DNA of 64,000 nucleotides from Oscillospiraceae bacterium (GCA_015066385.1 SVOJ01000010.1:1-64000); one strand, 5' to 3'. Positions 48,125 to 57,915 are shown, counted from the first letter of the stretch. Notes: generated by a model not told the origin, from the letters alone. Translations and numbers: made by a program.

Positions 48125-49312
48125 TTATTGCAGATAATCCGTTGTGGAAACCACTTCGTCACCGTCGAAATACACGCGCGGTACACGGCGCGAAAGCCCG
48201 CAGACGATTTCGTAATTGATAATCCCTGCTTTGTCGGCGAGAAAATCGGCACTGACCGTGCGTCCGCCTGCCGATCCCATAACGATGATCTGTGAGCCTT
48301 CTTTAATATCGGGGATTCCCGTCACATCCAGCAGGCACTGATCCATGCACACATTGCCGATAACGGGTGCCATATCGCCGTTTTCGGTCAGCATATAGAC
48401 CTTATTGGAAAGTCTGCGCGGATAACCGTCCGCATAACCGATGGGCACGGTCGCCACGGTCATATCCTTTTCGGCAACGAACGTACCGCCGTAACTGAAT
48501 GCCGTTCCTGCGGGAATATCCTTGACCATGGAAACCACGGTGCGAAGCTCCATAACAGGCTTCAGGCGGCAATTGCGCGGCACTTCGGAAGACGGATACA
48601 AGCCATACAGAATAATTCCCGCACGAAGCAAATCCATGTGCATTTCGGGATAAGCAAGAATGCCTGCGGAATTACAGCAATGTCTGTAGGCGAAAGTGAT
48701 ATTTCTTTGCTCCAGTCTGCCGATCATATCTAAAAACAGATCATATTGCAGGCGGGTATACACTTCCCCGCCGCTTGCCATATCGGCTTGTGCAAAGTGG
48801 GTAAAAATACCGTCACAGAAAAGTCCCGGCAAAGCAACAGCGGCGGCAATTGCATCCACGGTCGCACAGTCCGTTTCGGTATCATGATAGAAAAAGCCGA
48901 TGCGGCTCATGCCTGTGTCGAGTTTGATATGCGCATTCACCGTCACATCCGCCTGCACGGCAAATTCCGACAGCCGCTGTGCGTAATCGGTGCAGTAAAC
49001 AGCCTGGGTAATATCATTGTAAGCCAGTTGCGCCGCACATTCGGGCGGTGTATAGCCGAGAATCAGAACCGGACGGTCAATGCCGCATTTGCGAAGCTCC
49101 AATGCTTCGGCAAGGTTAGAAACTGCAAACCAATCCACGCCGCATTTTTGCAGATACAAGGCAATCTGTTCGTCCCCGTGTCCGTATGCATCCGCTTTCA
49201 CAACTGCCATAACACAGGTGTTGTCATCTGCAAGCCGTCTGATTTCCTGTAAATTGAAGGCAAGGGCATCCAGATGGATCTGCGCTCTTGTTCTTTTGGA
49301 ATAATGCTGCAT
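48125..49312 (-). CDS. alr: Alanine racemase
   Basis: Makes D-alanine for cell-wall peptide with PLP. From ATG 49312 (AAAGGA site) it is 395 residues; an in-frame start 19 codons earlier adds non-family sequence. The PLP lysine is K39 in VVKADAYGHG; the catalytic tyrosine lies in AFSYGGTF; the C-terminal domain shows GNVCMDQCLLDVT. Full length and single-gene unit. Confidence 0.96.
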   Translation of the reverse strand: MQHYSKRTRAQIHLDALAFNLQEIRRLADDNTCVMAVVKADAYGHGDEQIALYLQKCGVDWFAVSNLAEALELRKCGIDRPVLILGYTPPECAAQLAYNDITQAVYCTDYAQRLSEFAVQADVTVNAHIKLDTGMSRIGFFYHDTETDCATVDAIAAAVALPGLFCDGIFTHFAQADMASGGEVYTRLQYDLFLDMIGRLEQRNITFAYRHCCNSAGILAYPEMHMDLLRAGIILYGLYPSSEVPRNCRLKPVMELRTVVSMVKDIPAGTAFSYGGTFVAEKDMTVATVPIGYADGYPRRLSNKVYMLTENGDMAPVIGNVCMDQCLLDVTGIPDIKEGSQIIVMGSAGGRTVSADFLADKAGIINYEIVCGLSRRVPRVYFDGDEVVSTTDYLQ

Positions 49313-49347
49313 AAAAGCATCCTTTCGGTGCAAAACAAATATAAGAT

Positions 49348-49376
49348 ATAATACTCTTTTTTTATTCATATGTCAA
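49348..49376 (-). promoter_or_regulatory. Promoter of alr
   Basis: Reverse strand TTGACA (49371-49376), 17-base spacer, TATTAT (49348-49353). Confidence 0.82.
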
Positions 49377-49455
49377 CCTTTGACAAATCAAATGTATAAT
49401 TTTACTGCAAATTTAATAAAAATACGGTTAGAATACAAAAACCCGCAATTACCTA

Positions 49456-49484
49456 TTGCAATCGGTCAAAAATTAGTGTAAAAT
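49456..49484 (+). promoter_or_regulatory. Promoter of the glgP cluster
   Basis: TTGCAA (49456-49461), 17-base spacer, TAAAAT (49479-49484). Confidence 0.7.
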
Positions 49485-49539
49485 ACACAAAGAGCTTTAA
49501 AAAAAGCCCCTTTTTTACTCATACTTTTGGAGGTTTTGC

Positions 49540-51948
49540 ATGAAATATTCCCTTACAGTGAAACAAGCAAAAGAAATGCTGGACAACAAATTGCTGCATT
49601 TCTTCGGTGTGCATCCCGAAAACGCAACGGTAGAACAATTTTACCGTGCGATTGCCATGCTTGTTCGTGACATGATGGCACAGGGCCGTGCCGAATTCAA
49701 CAGCCGCGGTGACAAGGCAGGTGCAAAACGAATTTATTATATGTCCATGGAATTCCTGATGGGCCGTTCCATGAAAAATAATCTTTATAACCTGAATCTG
49801 ACCAAAACATTTGAATCCGTACTCAAAGGCTACGGCATTTCCATGGATTCCATTTATGAATGCGAACCCGATGCGGGCTTAGGCAACGGCGGTCTGGGGA
49901 GACTTGCCGCCTGCTATCTCGACGGTCTTGCAACACAGGGCTATCCCGCAAGAGGTTATTCCATTCTGTATGAATACGGTATATTCAAACAAAAAATCGT
50001 GGACGGTTGGCAGACTGAACTGCCCGATTTCTGGCTTCCCGGCGGTGATGCATGGCTCGTTCCCCGTCCCGAAAGCGCCATCGAAGTCCGTTTTGAAGGA
50101 CACATTCACGATTGGTGGGATAATAACCATCATCAGGTAGAACTCGTTGACTACATCCCCATTCAGGCTGTTCCCTACGATATGTTCGTATCGGGCAAGG
50201 ACGGCAAAGGTATCAGCGTGCTTCGTCTTTGGAGTGCACAGGCACCGGGTCTTGATATGTCCGCATTCAATCAGGGCAACTACATCAAGGCTATGGAGCA
50301 GAATGCCATGGCGGAAGTCATCAGCAAGGTGCTCTACCCTGCCGACAATCATCCGGAGGGAAAGAGTCTGCGCCTGCGTCAGCAGTATTTCCTTGTTTCC
50401 GCAGCGGTGCAGGACATTATACGCCGTTATCTGCGTGAAAATACCACACTTGACAATCTTGCCGAAAAGATTGCCATTCACATCAACGACACCCATCCGA
50501 CTCTCTGCATCCCGGAACTGATGCGTATTCTGCTTGATGAATGCGGTTACGGCTGGGACGAAGCATGGAACATTGTGACCAATACCGTCGCCTACACCAA
50601 CCACACCGTTATGAGCGAAGCACTTGAATGTTGGAGTGAAGACCTCATTCGCAGATTGCTTCCGAGAATTTATCAAATCATCAAGGAAATCGACAACAGA
50701 CTGCGCAGTTACACCTGGAACAGCACGCACGATGCCGACTTCGTGGAACGTACAGCCGTCATTTCGGGCGGTGCGGTGCGTATGGCAAACCTTTGTGTTG
50801 CCGCCTGCCACAGCGTCAACGGTGTTTCGGCTCTGCACAGCGACATCATCAAAGACAGCCTGTTCAACGATTTTTATCGTCTGACTCCCGACAAGTTCAC
50901 CAATGTCACCAACGGCATTGCACACCGCCGTTGGCTGTGCCAGGCTAACCCGGAACTGACACAGTTGCTGACCGACAAGATCGGCAAGGGATTCATCCTG
51001 CATGCCGACGAACTGACAAAACTGCGTGAATTCGGTGACGACAAAGCCTTCCTCGATGAACTTGCCGCCGTCAAGCAGATCAAAAAAGAACAGTTTGCAA
51101 ATCATATTTATAAAACAACAGGCGTCACCCTTGACCCGACTTCCATTTTTGATGTACAGGTCAAGCGTCTGCACGAATACAAAAGACAACACCTGAATGC
51201 ATTTGACATTCTTGCACGTTATCTTGCCATCAAAGACAATCCCAACGGCAACTGGGTACCGCACACTTATATTTTCGGTGCCAAAGCCGCTCCCGGTTAT
51301 CTTGTCGCCAAGAAGATCATCAGTTTCATCTGTGCACTGTCCAACATGATCAACAATGACCCGACCGTCAACAAGTTCATGAAGGTCGTTTATGTGGAGG
51401 ATTACTGTGTCACAGCGGCAGAAAGACTCATGCCCGCAGCCGATATCAGCGAACAGATTTCGCTTGCCGGTAAGGAAGCAAGCGGTACGGGCAACATGAA
51501 GCTCATGATCAACGGTGCCATCACCCTCGGCACCATGGACGGCGCAAATGTTGAAATTTTCGAGTCCGTCGGTAACGACAACATCGTCATTTTCGGTATG
51601 AACACGCAGGAAGTCAACACCCTTCGCAATGCGGGTTACAATCCGAATTACTATTACAATAACAATGCAACCATCCGCCGTGTTCTTGACTTCATGAACA
51701 CCAATTCCATCGCAGGCAAGAACTTCTCCGAACTTGCAAGCACCATCATCTATCACGATCCTTACATGGTTCTTGCCGATTTTGCGGACTACAACGCAAA
51801 ACGCAGTCTTGCCGAACAGATTTACACCGATAAAGACAGATGGAATCGCATGTCATTGATGAACATTGCAGGTGCAGGCATTTTTGCCGCTGACCGTGCA
51901 ATCAACGAATATGCCGCCAACATCTGGGGTACAACAAGCGCAAAGTAA
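49540..51948 (+). CDS. glgP: Glycogen/maltodextrin phosphorylase
   Basis: 802 residues, full family length. Releases glucose-1-phosphate from alpha-1,4-glucans using PLP and phosphate. YYMSMEFLMGRS near the start, GLGNGGLGRLAACYLD, and EASGTGNMKLMINGA with the PLP lysine near 652 are all present. GGAGG site before ATG 49540. It is followed 13 bases later by a GH13 enzyme, forming an intracellular glucan-degrading pair. Confidence 0.96.
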   Translation: MKYSLTVKQAKEMLDNKLLHFFGVHPENATVEQFYRAIAMLVRDMMAQGRAEFNSRGDKAGAKRIYYMSMEFLMGRSMKNNLYNLNLTKTFESVLKGYGISMDSIYECEPDAGLGNGGLGRLAACYLDGLATQGYPARGYSILYEYGIFKQKIVDGWQTELPDFWLPGGDAWLVPRPESAIEVRFEGHIHDWWDNNHHQVELVDYIPIQAVPYDMFVSGKDGKGISVLRLWSAQAPGLDMSAFNQGNYIKAMEQNAMAEVISKVLYPADNHPEGKSLRLRQQYFLVSAAVQDIIRRYLRENTTLDNLAEKIAIHINDTHPTLCIPELMRILLDECGYGWDEAWNIVTNTVAYTNHTVMSEALECWSEDLIRRLLPRIYQIIKEIDNRLRSYTWNSTHDADFVERTAVISGGAVRMANLCVAACHSVNGVSALHSDIIKDSLFNDFYRLTPDKFTNVTNGIAHRRWLCQANPELTQLLTDKIGKGFILHADELTKLREFGDDKAFLDELAAVKQIKKEQFANHIYKTTGVTLDPTSIFDVQVKRLHEYKRQHLNAFDILARYLAIKDNPNGNWVPHTYIFGAKAAPGYLVAKKIISFICALSNMINNDPTVNKFMKVVYVEDYCVTAAERLMPAADISEQISLAGKEASGTGNMKLMINGAITLGTMDGANVEIFESVGNDNIVIFGMNTQEVNTLRNAGYNPNYYYNNNATIRRVLDFMNTNSIAGKNFSELASTIIYHDPYMVLADFADYNAKRSLAEQIYTDKDRWNRMSLMNIAGAGIFAADRAINEYAANIWGTTSAK

Positions 51949-51961
51949 TAAGGAGCAACAC

Positions 51962-53818
51962 ATGATCCCCTTTGATTCCGGAAGAACAGAATACAAATCC
52001 GTTTTCGGAAGCATAGCCGCAGGCGAAAGTCTGCGGCTTCGGGTTTTGCTCCCGCGGGAACTTCATGTGAGTGCCGTGCGTCTTGTGGTGAATGACGAAC
52101 ACACCGTGCAAAAATACGGCATGTTCTGGGAAAGCACGGACGGACAAACCGAATGGTGGGGTACGGATTTTTGCCCCGACACTCCTACTCTGCTGTTTTA
52201 TCACTTTGAATTCGACACCCCGTGGGGTATGAGCCGCATCAAGCGCATTTTCACCCGCACGGGCAGTTTCTCCAAAGAAGGAGAAGACTGGCAGTTGACG
52301 GTGCATGCCGCCGACTATAAGACACCCGGGTGGATGCACGGCGGTATTCTGTATCAGATTTTTCCCGACCGTTTCTGCCGTTCGGGACAGACTGCACAAC
52401 CTGCAACAGAAGGCAGAACCCTTCGTTCGGATTGGGGCGGCATGCCCGAATGGAAACCGAACCATGAAAATAAGATTACCAATTCCGACTTTTTCGGAGG
52501 GGACTTAAAAGGCATCACGCAGAAACTGGATTATCTGTCCTCCTTGGGTGTTTCATGCCTGTATCTGAATCCCGTCTGCATGGCGGCAAGCAACCACCGT
52601 TATGACACCGCCGATTACAGTAAAATTGACCCTTATCTCGGCACAAATGATGATTTCAAAGAACTATGCACCGAAGCACACAAACGCGGCATACGCATCC
52701 TTTTTGACGGCGTTTACAGTCACACGGGGGACGACAGCATTTATTTCAACAAATACGGTCATTTTCCCTCGGTCGGTGCCTATCAATCCCCCGATTCACC
52801 TTATGCCGACTGGTATACCTTCCGTGAAGGAAAAAATAAATATGACTCATGGTGGGGCATTGACACCCTCCCCGAGGTCAAGGAAGAAAACGAAAACTAC
52901 CTGCAATTCATCACGGGTGAAAACGGCATCCTGCAACAATGGTTGAATGCAGGTGCAGACGGTGTGCGTCTTGACGTTGCCGACGAATTGCCCGATGTGT
53001 TCCTGGATGCCGTCAGACAGCGTATCAAAGCGGTCAAGGCAGACGGCTTTGTGTTGGGCGAAGTGTGGGAAGATGCCAGCAATAAGATCAGTTACGGACA
53101 CAGACGTCGCTATCTGCTCGGCAGACAACTTGATTCCGTTATGAATTATCCGTTCCGTGATGCAATTCTTGACTTTGCCTGTGACGGACTTGCCGAAAAG
53201 TTCACAGACCGCATTCTTTCTGTCTGCGAAAATTACCCGAAGCCTGCCCTGCACACTGCCATGAACATGCTCGGAACGCATGATACACAGCGTGTTCTTA
53301 CACTGCTTGCCGGCATTTGCTGTGACGGCAGAAGCCGCACATGGCAATCGGAAGTCCGTTTAAGTCCCGCACAATATGACAAAGCAAAAACGCTTTATAA
53401 GCTTGCTGCCGTGTTGCAATACACCTTGCCCGGGGTACCGTGCATTTATTACGGCGATGAAGCAGGCATGACAGGTTGTAATGACCCGTTTAACCGCGGT
53501 TGTTTCCCATGGGGCAAGGAGGACCGCGAGCTTTTGGATTATATGCAAGCTCTCGGTGCGATACGCAGAAACGAATCTGTGTTACGAGACGGAGATTTTA
53601 TTCCCGTTTCGTCCATGTTGCAATGCGTATGCTTCTTGCGTAAAGGCAAGGATGCTGACGGTATTCTGGTCATTGCAAACCGCAATAACCATCCCATTGA
53701 CTATCATCTGCACAGCGGGATTATAGCGGATCATGCGTTATTCAACTGTACCGTCCACGGCGACACGGTACACATCGAAGCCAACACTGCCGCCATTCTA
53801 AAGGTCAGACAATACTGA
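51962..53818 (+). CDS. GH13 alpha-glucosidase/neopullulanase-type enzyme
   Basis: 618 residues from ATG 51962 with an AAGGAG site. An N-terminal beta-sandwich (about 1-120) precedes the (beta/alpha)8 barrel. Key residues: nucleophile aspartate in GVRLDVADE (about 337), acid glutamate in LGEVWED (about 366), and the third aspartate in GTHDTQR (about 440; usual form NHDTER). No signal peptide, so it is intracellular, probably trimming maltodextrins or cyclodextrins with GlgP. The exact specificity is open. Confidence 0.92.
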   Translation: MIPFDSGRTEYKSVFGSIAAGESLRLRVLLPRELHVSAVRLVVNDEHTVQKYGMFWESTDGQTEWWGTDFCPDTPTLLFYHFEFDTPWGMSRIKRIFTRTGSFSKEGEDWQLTVHAADYKTPGWMHGGILYQIFPDRFCRSGQTAQPATEGRTLRSDWGGMPEWKPNHENKITNSDFFGGDLKGITQKLDYLSSLGVSCLYLNPVCMAASNHRYDTADYSKIDPYLGTNDDFKELCTEAHKRGIRILFDGVYSHTGDDSIYFNKYGHFPSVGAYQSPDSPYADWYTFREGKNKYDSWWGIDTLPEVKEENENYLQFITGENGILQQWLNAGADGVRLDVADELPDVFLDAVRQRIKAVKADGFVLGEVWEDASNKISYGHRRRYLLGRQLDSVMNYPFRDAILDFACDGLAEKFTDRILSVCENYPKPALHTAMNMLGTHDTQRVLTLLAGICCDGRSRTWQSEVRLSPAQYDKAKTLYKLAAVLQYTLPGVPCIYYGDEAGMTGCNDPFNRGCFPWGKEDRELLDYMQALGAIRRNESVLRDGDFIPVSSMLQCVCFLRKGKDADGILVIANRNNHPIDYHLHSGIIADHALFNCTVHGDTVHIEANTAAILKVRQY

Positions 53819-53835
53819 AAAAAGAGTTGAAAACA

Positions 53836-54597
53836 ATGAGAAACAAACCCAATAATTTCCGCGACATGGGCGGACTTGTGTGTAAGGACAACAAAACGAT
53901 CCGACACGGTAAGCTCATCCGATCTGCATCCCTGTTTGATTTATCCGACGAAGGAAAGCAGATGCTGGACAATCTTCACATTAACACCGTGCTCGACCTG
54001 AGAAGCAATGAAGAAGTTGCCAACAAACCCGACTATGTACCGCTCGGCAGTACATACACACATCTGCCTGTTTTTGACAACAGAAAATTCGATCTTGTGG
54101 TCGTATCAAAAGAACAAACTGACCGTGTGCTTGCACTCACAGGGGACGGAATCGAAGAAATGCGTCGACAGAAATACACGGTCTATGCACAGATGCCTTT
54201 TGCAAAACAGACCTGGAATCACCTTTTTTCTTGCCTTGACAAGGGCGAAACGATTCTCTTTCACTGTTCGGAAGGAAAAGACCGCACGGGTATGGCGGCG
54301 GCAGTAATTGAATATTGCTTAGGCAGAACTTTACCGCAGATTGCAGAACAGTATCTGCTGAGCAACGAATATGTCAAATGGCACAACCGCAAAACGCAGT
54401 TTTTGCTGTTGATGCTGCGCAAGGAAAAACGGCTTCGCGATTGTATACAATTCTGCGAAACCGTGGATATGCATCAGTTCAACACGGCATACACCGCTGC
54501 GGTGAAAAATTATGCCGATTTTGACGATTTTCTTCTGAAAGAATACAACATAACAGAAGAAAGAAAACTGCATTGGCAGACATTATATTTAGCATAA
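53836..54597 (+). CDS. Tyrosine phosphatase family protein
   Basis: 253 residues from ATG 53836 (AAAGAG site); a TTG three codons earlier is possible. The NFRDMGG start and the P-loop HCSEGKDRTGMAA (catalytic cysteine near 143) are the marks of the LipA/MptpB-like dual-specificity phosphatases, which can act on phosphotyrosine or phosphoinositides. It follows the GH13 gene by 17 bases and may be co-transcribed. Real substrate unknown. Confidence 0.9.
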   Translation: MRNKPNNFRDMGGLVCKDNKTIRHGKLIRSASLFDLSDEGKQMLDNLHINTVLDLRSNEEVANKPDYVPLGSTYTHLPVFDNRKFDLVVVSKEQTDRVLALTGDGIEEMRRQKYTVYAQMPFAKQTWNHLFSCLDKGETILFHCSEGKDRTGMAAAVIEYCLGRTLPQIAEQYLLSNEYVKWHNRKTQFLLLMLRKEKRLRDCIQFCETVDMHQFNTAYTAAVKNYADFDDFLLKEYNITEERKLHWQTLYLA

Positions 54598-54676
54598 TGT
54601 CTCATGGTTGAATTTTTTCAGCATATAATAATAATGCAACAAAAGAACAACCGTTTTTCATTAAATGAAAAACAAC

Positions 54677-54705
54677 TTGACAATTTTGCGTTCTTTTGTT
54701 ACAAT
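54677..54705 (+). promoter_or_regulatory. Sigma-A promoter of the structured RNA
   Basis: TTGACA (54677-54682), 17-base spacer, TACAAT (54700-54705). Confidence 0.88.
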
Positions 54706-54711
54706 AAAGAC

Positions 54712-54936
54712 AGAAGATAATAGATCTTCGGCAATCTTTTGGCAGGTGAGCGACATCTCACCGGTGTGGTTGACACCTAAAACCCAATATTTAAGTCGGA
54801 CTTCGGGCCGAACGGTTGGCAGACAACCAAAAAATCTGAGATCTGTACCGAACTTAGGATCGGTTTGTCGGTGGGCGACAAAAAAATCAACCGCTAAGGA
54901 AGAGGCACAACACTGCGGTGTTGCACTCTTCCTTTA
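54712..54936 (+). ncRNA. Multi-hairpin structured RNA, probably raiA-motif class
   Basis: About 225 bases after a strong promoter with no ORF. Clear stems: GGTGAG/CTCACC (54745-54750, 54757-54762), GGTGT/ACACC (54763-54767, 54773-54777), TCGG/CCGA (54796-54799, 54808-54811), GGTTG/CAACC (54814-54818, 54824-54828), CCGA/TCGG (54848-54851, 54860-54863), TTGTCG/CGACAA (54865-54870, 54876-54881), a final hairpin 54898-54932, and a long-range AGATCT pair (54722-54727 with 54839-54844). Size, hairpin order and GGCAGGTGAGCGAC-type segments recall the raiA motif RNA of Firmicutes and Actinobacteria; that class name is from memory and not tested. It ends 18 bases before the next gene. Confidence 0.75.
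54898..54935 (+). terminator. Final hairpin of the structured RNA, weak terminator
   Basis: GGAAGAG (54898-54904) pairs with CTCTTCC (54926-54932) and CAACAC (54908-54913) with GTGTTG (54918-54923). Only three T residues follow directly, so read-through into the downstream gene is likely. Confidence 0.6.
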
Positions 54937-54954
54937 AAATTATGGAGATTCAAT

Positions 54955-55608
54955 ATGGCGAAATATTCAAAAGCAGACGCAGCTTCCATCGCTATCAAAT
55001 GTGCGGCACAATACAAAAGCGAACTTGCGAACAAAACACTTTTGTTTCTTTGTCAAGACAAGCACAAACGAATTCTTTCTTTTGAATTTTCATTCAGAGA
55101 AAGGAATTACATGCATTTAACAGGACTTATACCGGTTGAATACATTGATAATAAAAACAACAAACATATTCTCTCTGCCGTTGAATTTTACAACAAATGT
55201 ATCTCCAAAACCCTGCAAACAAACCAGTTTGAATTCTATAAAGACGGCAACACACAATTAAAACTTGAAGTTCTGCCAAAAATGATTTGCAAAAATTTAT
55301 CAGCCAAAATGATCGGTGATTACAATACATTTACACCTAAGTTACAAACCGATAAGTTGGTAGGTAAAATCGATGGAATCATGGGGTTTGATTTAGATAA
55401 AAATGAAAACAGATATCTGCCCAATACTTTATTAAAAGCCGATATCAGGAATCTGTCAACCTCGACAGTACGAATTATTGCAACATTCCGCAAACCGATC
55501 AATGCTTCTTCTTACCAAGAAATTACATACAAAGTCAACAATATCGATTGGCAAAACATTACATTACCTGAAAATCTTAATTATCTCTCCGATTTACTTT
55601 TACAATGA
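54955..55608 (+). CDS. PBECR4-like domain protein, putative nuclease
   Basis: 217 residues. The block RERNYMHLTGLIPVE and the later DGNTQLKLEVLP and KIDGIMGF stretches resemble, from memory, the PBECR4 family (phage/Barnase-EndoU-ColicinE5-RelE-like nuclease fold). If right it is a candidate RNA-cleaving toxin-like protein; no antitoxin gene is beside it. GGAG site before ATG 54955. It is AT-rich compared with its neighbours, suggesting transfer. It lies directly after the structured RNA, with which it may share a transcript. Confidence 0.6.
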   Translation: MAKYSKADAASIAIKCAAQYKSELANKTLLFLCQDKHKRILSFEFSFRERNYMHLTGLIPVEYIDNKNNKHILSAVEFYNKCISKTLQTNQFEFYKDGNTQLKLEVLPKMICKNLSAKMIGDYNTFTPKLQTDKLVGKIDGIMGFDLDKNENRYLPNTLLKADIRNLSTSTVRIIATFRKPINASSYQEITYKVNNIDWQNITLPENLNYLSDLLLQ

Positions 55609-55618
55609 TAAATTTTAA

Positions 55619-55655
55619 CAGGGAGCAGTTTTGATCTGCTCCCTGTTTTGTTTTT
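55619..55655 (+). terminator. Terminator after the PBECR4-like gene
   Basis: A 10-bp stem (55619-55628 with 55636-55645) followed by a long T run. It also lies at the 3' end of the convergent GPH gene. Confidence 0.92.
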
Positions 55656-57180
55656 ATTCACTTACCTGTTCATTGCCATCGTTTGCAAGTTTTTCCACTT
55701 CGGCGGCTTTTTTCATTCTGATTTCCTGCAATTCATGATACATTCTTTCGCGGGTCTTGGTGTCGATATTATAGAAGAACATCGGCAAGGTGCAAAGAAT
55801 GTCTGGAATCAGACGCGGGCCGTAAGCCATGATAAACAGACGGTATTTTGTTTTTTCACTCTGTACGGCAAGTGCACCGGATTCAAATCCCGTCCACTTT
55901 TCGAGGATCCACGCATTGATGAGGTTGAGCAGATAGCCCTGCACCTTACCCCAATAGTTGGTAAGCAACCCTGTGGTCGCTTCCACACGGAAGCCGTTTT
56001 TCCATTCGCAGTAGTCCTGCACTTCGTAACTGATTTCCGTACCGACGATCTTTTTGGTGGCATAGAAGACCATTTCAAGGCAGTTGCCGAGCATGAACAT
56101 AACACCCATGACACCGACTTTGGCATACAGTTTATACTTCATGCCGCCTGCAAGACCGACTAAGAAGAACGCACCTTCCGAAATGATGATGGAAAATCTT
56201 TGCAGCAGCCACAGCGTTTTGGTTGAAAAACGTTCACGGAATTTGGGTGCCAACACATAACTGTAGTACGAAATCGGGCCGCCGGGGATGCCCCAGACCG
56301 TGCCGAAGGAATTAAGACCGAGCACATTGCGGAAGTAAAGCGATTCTGCCGTACCGATCTGAATATTGTCGATCGCACCCGACAGAGTGTAAATAAGAAG
56401 CGGTTTGTTTTTGAAGACCGACAAAATACTTGCCGAGGCTTTGGGCGGTTTGATGGACTGCGGAACACGTTCCTTGCTGACGAACGCCCAGATGAAACTC
56501 GGAATGGTGGTAATTGCCCACACAGCCGTGTTCATGATGACATACACCTTGATCAGATCCATCTTGATGACCCCGTGATCCACCAGATCAAAGATGACCG
56601 TGGCGATCTGACTTGGTATTTTGGCATAAATATCGGCTAAAAATTTCGCCGCTGTCAGCAAACTCGTTCGTTCCTGTGGGTTCGGGGTAAAAACAAGGTC
56701 AATGTAACCCGAACCGCTGAACAGAGCGCCGATGGTTTCACCTATGTAGGCACTGGCCATGTACATAATCAGTTTCTCGTGTGCATTCATGCCGAAAAAC
56801 AAAGCAATCAACGGCATGAAGCAGTTGAACATTCCGAGCAGCGTGCTGGGGATGATCGTTCCGAACTGGAACGGTTTGAATTTGCCCCAACGCGTGCGCA
56901 TACGGTCAACAATGACCGCCGACAGCGGATCGTTGAGCATATCAAAAAGTGTCAACCCTGCTCTTGCTTTTGCGAGTGCAAGCGGCTTTAAGCCGAAGAT
57001 CTGATACAGATAAATATCCGACCCCATGGAAAAATTTCCGAGACTCATTTCCGCAACACTGTTTTTGACGGTATACACAATGCGTTCTTTGTTTGTGCAG
57101 TAAATTCGATCCAGTTTCGCACCGTGTACAAGCTGTTCGCCGTTTTCTGCAACAGCGGTGTTTGTTGTTTCGTTGCTCAC
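55654..57180 (-). CDS. GPH-family sugar:cation symporter, copy 1
   Basis: 508 residues with about 12 membrane helices; glycoside-pentoside-hexuronide porter family of the MFS. The DMLNDPLSAVIVDRMRTRWGKFKPFQF block is the family signature (DxxNDPxxG.DrtrtrwGrfrP). It ends in a charged tail (RERMYHELQEIR). Substrate probably a glycoside or uronide; not defined. Paralogous to the gene at 58197-59732. Confidence 0.88.
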   Translation of the reverse strand: MSNETTNTAVAENGEQLVHGAKLDRIYCTNKERIVYTVKNSVAEMSLGNFSMGSDIYLYQIFGLKPLALAKARAGLTLFDMLNDPLSAVIVDRMRTRWGKFKPFQFGTIIPSTLLGMFNCFMPLIALFFGMNAHEKLIMYMASAYIGETIGALFSGSGYIDLVFTPNPQERTSLLTAAKFLADIYAKIPSQIATVIFDLVDHGVIKMDLIKVYVIMNTAVWAITTIPSFIWAFVSKERVPQSIKPPKASASILSVFKNKPLLIYTLSGAIDNIQIGTAESLYFRNVLGLNSFGTVWGIPGGPISYYSYVLAPKFRERFSTKTLWLLQRFSIIISEGAFFLVGLAGGMKYKLYAKVGVMGVMFMLGNCLEMVFYATKKIVGTEISYEVQDYCEWKNGFRVEATTGLLTNYWGKVQGYLLNLINAWILEKWTGFESGALAVQSEKTKYRLFIMAYGPRLIPDILCTLPMFFYNIDTKTRERMYHELQEIRMKKAAEVEKLANDGNEQVSE

Positions 57181-57213
57181 ATCATTTCCTCCCCATTCAA
57201 AATACTATATATA

Positions 57214-57242
57214 AATATATACTATTTTTTGATTTCTGTCAA
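57214..57242 (-). promoter_or_regulatory. Promoter of GPH copy 1
   Basis: Reverse strand TTGACA (57237-57242), 17-base spacer, TATATT (57214-57219). Confidence 0.8.
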
Positions 57243-57280
57243 GAAAATTCTATAAACATTGCACAATAGCAAGATATATC

Positions 57281-57316
57281 AAAACCGCCGCAGTTTCAGT
57301 TCTGCGGCGGCGCGGT
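57281..57316 (-). terminator. Terminator of the antitoxin/fic unit
   Basis: CCGCCGCAG (57285-57293) pairs with CTGCGGCGG (57302-57310); on the reverse strand U residues follow. Nearly identical to the terminator at 58143-58180. Confidence 0.88.
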
Positions 57317-57321
57317 ACTTT

Positions 57322-57915
57322 TTATAAGATTTTTATATGTGCGGCAAAAAGATCAATCAGATACTGTTGTATTCCGTTTGAGGCATGAATGGTAGCAATC
57401 ATCAGTTCATCCGGATTGATTTCGGAAAAATTGATTTCATATCCGCAATGGCGTACAAGCTGTGCAATAAAAATGCGAACTGTCCGTCCATTTCCCTCGC
57501 GGAACGGATGAATCAGATTGAGTGTACAGTAAAAGTCAACAATATTTTCCACAAAATCAGAATACTTCAGCCCGCAAAAACAATTATTCTCCTGCAATCG
57601 CTCAAAACAAGCATAGCAAAGAGATGCAAGGTCTTGTGATCTTGCAAATTTTGTTCCTTTTTTTGACATTTCAACTTCTCGCAGCTTGCCTGCCCATTCA
57701 TAAAGATCTTCAAACAAGAATCGATGAATGAAACAAAAGTGTTCAAATGTAAAATTGCCGTTTATCGGATTCTTTTCCAACGCTGCAGCCTTTGCCATTG
57801 TGATTGCGGCTTCAACATTGGCAAGTTTTTCTTCATCCGTAATGTTGAATTTATTGATCAGACAAGTAGTTCCCTCATAACAGTCGGCAGTAATTGCATC
57901 AATACTGTAGCTCAT
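57322..57915 (-). CDS. fic: Fic family protein (AMP transferase toxin)
   Basis: 197 residues. The Fic motif HPFREGNGRTVRIF (H136 catalytic) is complete, so it should transfer AMP to a target protein. Class I Fic toxins of this size (VbhT-like core) are held off by a separate small antitoxin that inserts a glutamate into the ATP site. Such a partner lies directly upstream, abutting this start. Target unknown; topoisomerases are the target of FicT proteins. Confidence 0.92.
   Translation of the reverse strand: MSYSIDAITADCYEGTTCLINKFNITDEEKLANVEAAITMAKAAALEKNPINGNFTFEHFCFIHRFLFEDLYEWAGKLREVEMSKKGTKFARSQDLASLCYACFERLQENNCFCGLKYSDFVENIVDFYCTLNLIHPFREGNGRTVRIFIAQLVRHCGYEINFSEINPDELMIATIHASNGIQQYLIDLFAAHIKIL

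Noticed and set aside
49879-51756. 625-codon reverse frame over glgP
   Set aside because: Antisense shadow of glgP without start signals or motifs.
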